Below are positions 38,641-47,700 of a stretch of DNA of 64,000 bases, in pieces (the first letter of the stretch is position 1; each line of letters opens with the position of its first letter). The stretch is from Flavobacteriales bacterium. Lineage in GTDB: Bacteria > Bacteroidota > Bacteroidia > Flavobacteriales_F > PHOS-HE28. A program made the translations under genes and the position numbers. The notes under the pieces are model-generated. The model was given only the letters and a program-made list of their open reading frames with translations. It did no database searches and was not told where the DNA came from. Location of the stretch: the NCBI GenBank assembly GCA_016703005.1, contig JADJCX010000015.1, positions 1 to 64,000 on the forward strand, read 5' to 3'.

Positions 38641-40863
38641 CTACTCCAACACCCCCGTCACCACATACTCCACGCGGCGGTTGGCGGCGTGCTCCTCCTC
38701 GGAGCATTGCACGCCGGCTACGCAATGGTTCACGGGATGTGTAGCACCATAGCCCTTCGCGCTGATACGCTCTTTCGCCACGCCTCTTGAGCGTAGCACA
38801 TCGAGGATGGCATTGGCGCGCTTCTGGTCGAGCTTCAAGGCTGCATCGGCATCGCCGCGCGAGTCGCTGTGCACCCCGACTTCCACGATCAACGTGGGAT
38901 TGGTCATCAAGCGCTCGGCCAGCTGTTCCAGTTCGGCCTTGGCCTTTGGGTCGGGCGCGGAACTGTTCTGCGCCCAACGCTGGTGCTTCAAGGGCACCGC
39001 AGTACCTACACCTATCGGCTCGAAATCGAGTTCGTAGGCTTCGTTCAGGTCGATGATGCCTTGCTTCACCCCGACAGTGGTCACCGGCATGCTCATGCGC
39101 CAGAAGCCCTGCTTCTCGATGAGAACCTCATACTCTTCGTTGGGGGTCAACCGGAAATCGAAATCACCGCCCTCCCCTGTCATTTCCGTCTCGGTGAAGA
39201 GCGTGGTGATGTTCACCAGGCTCACTTTCATTCCTTGCACGAAACCGAGGTGGTCGGCGTAGCGTGCCACACCACGCAGCCAGATGCCCGCCTCCGGCAC
39301 CATGTGTATGTCGCGCGCCATGATCTGCTGCTCGGCAATACGCTCGGTGCTCAAGTGCTGCTCACCGTCGTAGCGTCCCTTCATCCGCGCCTTCACCACG
39401 TACTCCTTGTCCTTCTCGACCGTGAAGGTGTACTTGCCATAGGTATCGGTCGTCGTGCTCTCGATCACCGTGCCATCCGCAGCAAGCAGTTGCACTTCCA
39501 CATCGATCACCGGCGATTCGTCCTCGTCGTCGATCACGAACCCGGTGCAGAGGAAGCGGTCCTCGAGCGGACGTTTCAACACGAAGGAATAGATATCGTC
39601 ATCGCCTTTGCCACCGGGCCGATTGCTGCTGAAGAAGCCCCGTTCGCCCTTGCTGTCGATGATGAACGCGAAATCATCCTTCGGCCCGTTCACCGGCGCA
39701 CCAACGTTCACAGCGACCATGAAACGCCCATCGCTACCGGGTTTCGCTTGGTACACGTCCAGACCTCCCAAGCCGGGGTGGCCATTGCTCGCGAACCACA
39801 ACGTCCCGTTACTGTCAATGAAGGGGAAGGCTTCGTTGTAAGGTGAGTTGATGGCAGGGCCAAGGTTTTCGGGTGCGCCCCACTGCCCACCCTGATCCCG
39901 GCACATGTAGATATCGGTACCGCCGTTGCCACCGGGCATGTCGCTGACGAAATACAAACGCTTGCCGTCGCGCGAAAGTGCAGGATGGCCAACGGAGCAT
40001 TCGCTGTTGTTGTAGAGGAACTGTTCCGTGGTGCTCCATTCCTTATTGATCCATTCCGCTTTGTAGATGGCAAGGCGTGCAATACCGTTGTTGCTCTTCT
40101 GTGCTTTGCCTTTGAACAAGTTGTTGCGAGTGAACCAAATGGTGCTCACATCCTGGCTCACCACCGCCGGTCCTTCGTGCAGCTTGCTGTTCACGTTGCC
40201 CTCCAACGCAGTTGCGTTCACCAGATCGCCGGCCTCCGTGCGTTGCGCGAAGTACAGATCCAAGAAGGGCTGCGCGTTCCATGCCGCCGTGCGCTGCACG
40301 CCCACACGTTCGTTGCGCGCACTGGCGAAGATCACGCGGTCATCATCCAGCCAAGTGGTTCCGAAGTCGCTCACTGCGGTGTTGGTGCTCACCGCCCTCA
40401 CTTCCCAGCGGTCGATGTCGTACATGAACTTCTTCGCGAAGTCGCTGATGTTGCTTCGGCGCGGTGCGCCTTCGCGCATCGTCGTGAGCAGATACTGATC
40501 CATCCACTCTTCCGCCTCCTTGTACTTGCCGTTGCTTTTCAGTGCCTGCGCATAGTTGTACAGGTCCTGTGGTTCGCGGTTCAGGAATTTCACGGTGATG
40601 GCGTACCACTTCTCCGCTTCTTCGGTGTTGCCCAAACGCAGGTAGCAATCGGCCAAGCGCTTGGTCACATGCTCGTTCACCGCGCCCTTGTCGGCGGCCA
40701 CTTCGTAGTGTTCAATGGCCTCGGCGTAGGCCATCTGTTCGTAGGACTTGTCCCCCAAGCGGATGCGCGCATCGGCACTGCCCTGTGCCGCGGCGGCGGT
40801 CTGCATAACGAGCAGCACAGCCAGTGGGGCGAGCAATTTCCGGGTGGCGCGGCGTACCAGCAT
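38641..40863 (-). CDS. PorE-like TPR / beta-propeller / carboxypeptidase-regulatory / OmpA protein
   Basis: The 740-residue protein has the domain order known from PorE of Porphyromonas. It has a signal peptide (cut before QGS); TPR helices (residues ~35-135: DKSYEQMAYAEAIEHYEVAA, AEKWYAITVKFLN); and a WD40-like PD40 propeller (~150-420: SPYNEAFPFIDSNG, LWFASNGHPGLGGLDVY, GFFSSNRPGGKGDDDIY). A carboxypeptidase-regulatory-like fold (~430-520) and a second small beta domain follow, then a C-terminal OmpA peptidoglycan-binding domain (VEVGVHSDSRGDADAALKLDQKRANAI). It likely ties an outer-membrane or T9SS-associated assembly to peptidoglycan. It starts 1 bp after the PorP/SprF gene stop, third in the adhesin operon. 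Confidence 0.88.
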   Translation of the reverse strand: MLVRRATRKLLAPLAVLLVMQTAAAAQGSADARIRLGDKSYEQMAYAEAIEHYEVAADKGAVNEHVTKRLADCYLRLGNTEEAEKWYAITVKFLNREPQDLYNYAQALKSNGKYKEAEEWMDQYLLTTMREGAPRRSNISDFAKKFMYDIDRWEVRAVSTNTAVSDFGTTWLDDDRVIFASARNERVGVQRTAAWNAQPFLDLYFAQRTEAGDLVNATALEGNVNSKLHEGPAVVSQDVSTIWFTRNNLFKGKAQKSNNGIARLAIYKAEWINKEWSTTEQFLYNNSECSVGHPALSRDGKRLYFVSDMPGGNGGTDIYMCRDQGGQWGAPENLGPAINSPYNEAFPFIDSNGTLWFASNGHPGLGGLDVYQAKPGSDGRFMVAVNVGAPVNGPKDDFAFIIDSKGERGFFSSNRPGGKGDDDIYSFVLKRPLEDRFLCTGFVIDDEDESPVIDVEVQLLAADGTVIESTTTDTYGKYTFTVEKDKEYVVKARMKGRYDGEQHLSTERIAEQQIMARDIHMVPEAGIWLRGVARYADHLGFVQGMKVSLVNITTLFTETEMTGEGGDFDFRLTPNEEYEVLIEKQGFWRMSMPVTTVGVKQGIIDLNEAYELDFEPIGVGTAVPLKHQRWAQNSSAPDPKAKAELEQLAERLMTNPTLIVEVGVHSDSRGDADAALKLDQKRANAILDVLRSRGVAKERISAKGYGATHPVNHCVAGVQCSEEEHAANRRVEYVVTGVLE

Positions 40864-40864
40864 C

Positions 40865-41794
40865 TCAGAAGTATCGAGGGGTAATGGTGCGGCCTTTCAC
40901 GAAGCGGAAGTCGTAGCTGAGCATGATCTCGTGCGTGCCGCTGTTGTACGCGCCAAGGCGCGAGGTGGTGAGGTCGAACGCATAACCGACCCGCAGCTGG
41001 CGGCTCAGCATGTACTGGGCCATCACGCCGAACGAATCGCCGAACCGGTACATGGCGCCGAACCATACACGCTCGCGCAAGAGGAAGTTGGCATTGACGT
41101 CGAGCGAGAGCGGCGCCCCTTCCACCGCACGTACCATGATGCTCGGCTTGAACTTCAACTCGGTACCGAGGTCCCTCACCACACCTGCGACCAGGAAATA
41201 GTGACGGGCTTCCTCGGCCGTGGTGATGACACTGGCCGTGGCCGAGTTCAATTGGTTGGTGAGCAGTTTGGGTGCGCTGAGGCCGACGTATGCACGTGGA
41301 GTATGCCAGTAAATGCCGAACCCGAAATTGGGCAGGAACTGCCCACCCAAATTCTGGTTGCTCGGATCGACTTCCACCGTGCTCAATTCTGCCAGGTCGG
41401 CTTGGAAAAGATTTCCACCGCCCTTCAGACCGAACGCCAAACGCGAGTTGGCACCGGTACGGATCCGGTAGGCCAAGTCCAGATAAGCACCGGTCTGTTT
41501 CACCGGCCCCGCCTGATCGTTGAGGATGCTGACACCGATGGCGATCTTCTGATTGCGCAGTGGGCTGTGCCCTGCGATCGTTTGCGTGCTTGGTGCGCCT
41601 TCGAACCCCACCCACTGATGCCGTGACAAGGCCATAACGGTCATGACATCGGCGCTGCCCGCGTAGCCAGGATTGAAAGCCAGTGTATTGAACATGTACT
41701 GACTGAACAGCGGATCCTGCTGGGCAGAGGTGCCCAACGCAAACCCACACAACGCGAGCACGCCCAACGATCGTATGCTGCTGCGCATGCTCAT
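40865..41794 (-). CDS. PorP/SprF-family T9SS outer-membrane protein
   Basis: The 309-residue protein has a signal peptide (GVLALCGFALGTSA, cut before QQ), then the canonical DPLFSQYMFNTLAFNPGYAGS start, LSRHQWVGFEGAPSTQTI, and the end LRVGYAFDLTTSRLGAYNSGTHEIMLSYDF. This is the closest match in the window to the PorP/SprF consensus. Its ATG overlaps the stop of the giant adhesin by 4 bp (41791-41794), and the PorE-like gene follows 1 bp after its stop, so translation of the three is probably coupled. By analogy it exports or anchors the giant CHU_C protein. Confidence 0.95.
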   Translation of the reverse strand: MSMRSSIRSLGVLALCGFALGTSAQQDPLFSQYMFNTLAFNPGYAGSADVMTVMALSRHQWVGFEGAPSTQTIAGHSPLRNQKIAIGVSILNDQAGPVKQTGAYLDLAYRIRTGANSRLAFGLKGGGNLFQADLAELSTVEVDPSNQNLGGQFLPNFGFGIYWHTPRAYVGLSAPKLLTNQLNSATASVITTAEEARHYFLVAGVVRDLGTELKFKPSIMVRAVEGAPLSLDVNANFLLRERVWFGAMYRFGDSFGVMAQYMLSRQLRVGYAFDLTTSRLGAYNSGTHEIMLSYDFRFVKGRTITPRYF

Positions 41795-44700
41795 CGGTTC
41801 AAGTACACGTAACCGCGGATCGCTTCGCTTCCGCTGGTGAGTTCAAGCACATAGTAGTAAGTGCCGGCGGGGAGTTGACCCGGGATCAAGGCCGTGTTGC
41901 TGGTACCATCCCAAACGATGGAGCTATTGTCGTAGCCGGAGCTCTTGTACACCTCGTTGCCCCAACGGTTGAAGATGATGATGCTGTTGCCGGGGTATCC
42001 TTCAATACCGGGAATGATGAACTGCTCGTTGGTGTCATCACCGTTCGGCGAGAACGATTCGGGAACGAACACCTCCTCTTCGAACCCGCATGGTGAAACA
42101 CCCGTGATGGTGACTGCGCCGCAACCGTACTGATCATCGATGGTGATGCTGTATGCCTGGCTGTCGAACAAGGGATCACTCTCGAACGTGAACGGTGCGC
42201 TGGAACTCAACGTGCCGGTAATGCCCGTGACGATGTAACTGCCCGGATCGCCGTTCTGTATGGTGAAGCGCACCGCGTAGGTACGGTCCTGCTCATTGCA
42301 CGTGGTCTGCACAGCGATCACATCAACACTGCCCACGACGGTCACTTTAACCAGAGCGTCATCCTCCGCACAGCCTTCCGCTGCAACCGTGTAGGTGAAG
42401 TCATAGTCTCCCGGCGCACTGCCTGTGGCATCGAACAAACCACCGGTCAATCCGCCGGTGTTGTCATCATCCGCCCACGTGCCACCGGGTTGCGGAGTCC
42501 CGTTCAGGCCTGTGAACAGGTCGAGCGCCGTGGTACTGTCGCACGTAATGAGGAGTCCGTTTATACCCGCATCCGGTGGCTGGTTCACGACAACGAGCAC
42601 CGTGGCCGAACTATCGGAACAAGGTGCGGTGCCGGCCACCAGGTAGGTGTAGGCACCGGGCGCGTCCACGCCGGGGATGAAGTTGCCGTTGCTCGACCCG
42701 CCGCCCGGCGCGGTCCATACACCACCGTTTTCAGGTGTTCCTGCAAGCTGTTCGGCCAGCGCGAACGCCGTGCCCGTAGAGCACACAACGATGCTGGAGT
42801 CGCCCCCTGGATCGGGATAAGGCGTTGGTTGTATCAGCACCACAGTGCTCACGTCGCCACAATCAAGGCTCGTAACCGTGTACGAGAAGGCATACGGCCC
42901 GCCCTGTGGAAGTCCGCTGACATCCACCGTGCTACCGGTCAGGGTACCCGTCCCCATCAAGTCGGTCCATGTTCCACCGGTTTGTGGTGTGCCGCCCAAG
43001 GTCGGGAACAGGTCGAAAGCCACGTTGCCGCCACAGACCAATAACGTATCGCCAATACCGGGATCTGCGCCGATCACAACATTCACCGTTACGTAGTTGG
43101 TGTCCGGATCACAAATACCCGCAGTGGGCACCACATACCGGAAATCGTAGGAGCCGACAGTTACAAGGGTGGCATTGAAGCAATTGCCACTGACAGCGCC
43201 CGTGGCATCCAGATCGGTCCACGTGCCGTTCGCATCCGGCGTACCTCCAAGTGCATCCAAAAGATCAACACAGATCTCACTCAGGCATGCATTCACATTG
43301 GCGTCGTCACCGGCATTCGGCGCCTGTGTGTTCTGTATGAAAAGTGTGGCGGTGTCGTTGACACAAGGTGCCGAACCACTCACGACGTAGGTGTACGTTC
43401 CTGAAATGTCCGCCGCCGGGTTGAAGACGGGTCCATGTGCACCGCCTCCGGGACTAAGCCATATACCGCCAGGGTCCGGGTTACCGGGCAACTGACTGAT
43501 CAAGCTGAAGCCCGGATCATTGCTGCACCAGTTCAATGAAGTGTTGTTACCGGCGTTCGGCGCGTTGTTCTCCGTCACCGAAACCGTACTGATCGCCGCC
43601 GCGCATGGGATCTGTCCGTTCACTTGGTAGATGTACGTGCCCGTTCCATCGATCGCAGGATTGTACACGTTGGAATGACCCACGCCCGAGAACGTCCAAG
43701 AACCACCGGCATCCTCCCCTTGCAGTACGCCGTTGAGCGAGAATGGCACGGTGTCATTACAGATCGTAATGCTCGCGCTGGTACCCGCTACCGGTGCTAC
43801 GCTGATGCCCACTGTCGTGGTCGATGTGTCTGCAACACAACTGCCAACGGCAGGCGCTATGTAGTACCACTCACCCGGGGGATCCACACTGGGGTCGAGC
43901 AGGCTGCTATGCTGCAACCACGTCGGCGTGAACCACTGACCATTGCCATCAGCGCCGGGGCCCAGTCCTTGGTTCAGATCATAATTGGCGCCAGTGCTGC
44001 ACAATTGCACTGCGTCGTCGTTGCCCGCATTCGGGCCGTCGAGCACGGTTACGGTCAGCTCTGCGCTGTCGGGATCGCACTGCGATGAAGCACCGAGAAC
44101 GTAACGGAAGTCCCAGACTCCCTGCCCTGCTTGTGCTGCGTTGAAAACACCGTTGATAAGCGCGCCACTGTTGTCGAGATCGACCCATGTGCCACCCGCT
44201 TGCGCATTGCCGGACATCAACCCGAACAGGTCGACGCTCGTCTCGCTATCGCATACTTCCACCTGGGTGTTGTTACCGGCGTTGAGCGCATTGACGATCT
44301 CAACGGTTACGGTTGCGACATCATCAGCACATGGACCGGCGCCCTCAACGGTGTAAGTGAAGTCGTAGAAGCCCGGAGCAATGCCCGATGCATCGAATGA
44401 TCCGTTGTTCAGTTGGCCTGTGTTGTCGTCATCCGCCCATGACCCACCCAGTTGCGGAGAACCATCCAACTCCGCGAAGAGGTCGATCCCGGGGTCGTCG
44501 ACGCAGGCCGTTACGTTCCCATTAGCGCCTGCATTCGCCGCGGGAATAACCGTCACCTGAACGCTCGCTTGCGCCACCCCGCAAGGAAATGCTCCAGTCA
44601 CCGTGTACGTGTATGTACCCGCAGCGCTGGTGCCGGGGATGAACAACCCGTTCGTGCCACCGCTCCATGTTCCACCGCCCATCGGCGAACCCGCCAACCG

Positions 44701-47700
44701 ATCGATCAACAAGAACGCCGGCTCGTCGCTGCACACCAACACCGCCGTGCTAATGCCTGCATCAGGTGCCGTGTTCTGCAGTATGGTCACCGTGCTTTGA
44801 TCGTCAGGACATGGCGCGGCACCATCGATGAAGTAGGTGTACGTGCCCGGGTCGCTGCTACCGGGAATGAAGAGCCCCCCGAAGGGATCGCTGCCCGGAT
44901 CGGACCACTGACCATTGTTATCAGGACCTCCGCTGAGCTGCGTAAGAAGTTGGAAAGCCGGTTGATCGCTACAGATCGTTACCGTGTTGTCGCCACCGGC
45001 ATTCGGCGCATCATTCTGGATCACCGTAATGGTGGAGGACGCCGTGGGACAAGGCGCGATGCCATTGACCGTGTACACATACACTCCTGGTTCAGCAACT
45101 GGTCCGGGTATGTAAATGCCAGGATTGACATCGTTGCTCGGGTCGTACCATGTGCCGCCGTTTGCCGGGGTGCCGTTCAGTAGATCGATCAATACGAACG
45201 GATCGCCATTGTCACACACCGTGGTGTCGTTGCTGATCCCGGCGTTCGCCGCAGTGTTGATCGTCACGGATACCGTGCTCTGGTCGGAGTTGCACGGCGA
45301 TTGTCCCGCAACGGTGTACGTGTAAACTCCGCTCGGATTGGTGCCCGGTAGCAGTATGCCGCTGTGCGGAAGTCCGCCGGGTCGGGTCCATGTGCCCCCG
45401 GTTTGTTCGCCTACGAGCACGCTGAGCATGTTCACCGAATTGCCAGTGCTGCACACCGTGAGCGTACCGTCCTGACCGGCGTTCGGCGCTACGTTCACAT
45501 TCACTGTTACCGTGCTCGTCGCTGGGGGACATGATCCCGTGCCTGCCACGGTGTACGTGTACGTACCTGCCAAGCTCGTTCCCGGAATGAACAATCCGTT
45601 GAACGATTGGTTGTTCGGGTTGGTCCACGTACCCAACTGTGGATCGTCAAGGAGATCCACCAATAGGAAGGACGCTTGGTTGCTGCAGATCACAACGCTA
45701 TTACTGGTGCCTGCATCCGGTGCTTCGTTCACCACAACATCCACCGTGCTCTGGTCGCTGACGCACGGGAATTGGCCAGGCACGGTGTAGGTGTACGTGC
45801 CTTCGATATGTTGGCTGGGAACAAAGGTGCCGCCGAACGATTGGTTGTTCGGGTCGGTCCAAACACCGTTCAGGTCAGGTGTTCCACCCAACTGGTTGAA
45901 GAGGATGACGCTACCACCGTTGCTGCATACGTTGATGGCAGAGCTATTGCCGGCGTCCGCTTCGTCATTCTCGAAGATCTCGAGCGTGGCTTCGTCGGAT
46001 GAGCACGGGGGCAACCCGGGAACCGAGTAGATGTAGATCCCGGGATCGTTCACTGCGGGATCGTAGATGCCGTTGATCGCGCCGCCGGGACCGGTCCACG
46101 TGCCACCGAGTTGCGGACTACCTCCCAGTTGGTTCACCATCACGAATTGCCCGGCACTGCTGCATGTGGTATAGGTGGCATCGTTGCCTGCAAAGGGTGC
46201 GAGGCTTACGCTGATCGTAAGCGTGGATGAAGCACTACCGCATGGCGCGGTGCCCGGAACTGTATAGGTGTACAGCCCCTGCGGACTCACCCCCGGAACG
46301 AATGTATTGCCGACGCCCGTCCCGCCCGGACCTACCCATGTGCCGTTCGTGGCCGGTGTACCGTTCAGTTCATCACGCATGCTGAACGACGCTGCATTAC
46401 TGCACACGGTGATCACATCGCTACCACCCGCGTTCGGCGCCGTTGTTTCCGTCACTTGAACCGTCGATTGATCCGCTTGACAAGGCGGCGTACCGTTCAC
46501 CGTGTAGGTGTATGTGCCCGGTGCATTCGCGACGGGATCATACACGCCATTCATATTGCCGCCCGGCCCGCTCCATTGGCCGCCAGCGTCCGGATTGTTT
46601 CCAAGCAGTGTAATGAGCGGAACGGCCGCTCCGTTGCTACAGATGTTCAACACCCCATTGCTGCCTGCGTTCGGCCCACCCACCACGTTCACCGTAACGG
46701 TTGCGCTATCGGGATCGCACGTGGCAGTGCCGGAAAGACGATAACGGAACTGGTAGGTTCCGGAGCCGTTCACGGTAGCGTTGAAGAACCCACCCGTTAT
46801 GGCGGGTATGCCGCTGAGTTGCACCCACGTTCCGCCCGATTGCGGATTGCCTCCCAGCGCATCGAAGAGGTCGACGTTCGTTTCGGTATCGCACGCATTA
46901 TCCGCGCCGTTGGTGCCGGCATCAAGCTGTTGCACCACCGTCACATCCACGTGTGCATGATCATCAGGGCACATGCCAATGCCGTTCACTTCGTACTCGA
47001 AATCATACGTGCCCGGATTCAGCGCACCAGTGTTCAGTATGCTGCCGTTCAGCTGACCAGTATTATCCTGATCGTCCCAAGTCCCACCCGCATCATACGG
47101 GCCTACCAACGCCGTGAAGAGATCCACCAGAACCACGTCCTCACATACCGTAATGGCTCCATTGCCACCCGCGTTCGGGGCAGGATTCACCACCATGGTC
47201 ACAGTGGCCTGATCGTTCGAGCAAGGTAAAGTACCTGCCACGGTATAAGTGTACACGCCAGCAGCGTCGGTACCGGGTATGAACGTACCGCTGTGCGCCC
47301 CCCCCGGACCCGACCATGTGCCGCCTGATTGCGGATTGCCGTTGAGCTCTAGGAACAAGTTCACCGGCTGCATGTTGCTGCACACGGTGCGCGTATCATC
47401 ACCTCCGGCGTCGGGCGCATTCACCTGAGTTACCGTTACCACCGCGCTCTCATTGGCGCACGGGGCGGAACCGGTAACCGTGTATGTGTAGATGCCGGGG
47501 ATGCTTGTACCCGGAACGTAGTTGCCACCGGCCACGACCTGGTTCAAGGGGTTGCGCCATGTACCCCCGTTCTGAGGTGCGCCACCGAGGTAGCCGAACA
47601 GCGGGAAACTTGCACCGTTACTACACACTGTTACTGCGCCATTCGTACCTGGGTCCGGTGGCGCTACCACGTTCACGGTAGCGAACGCGGTATCGTTGAT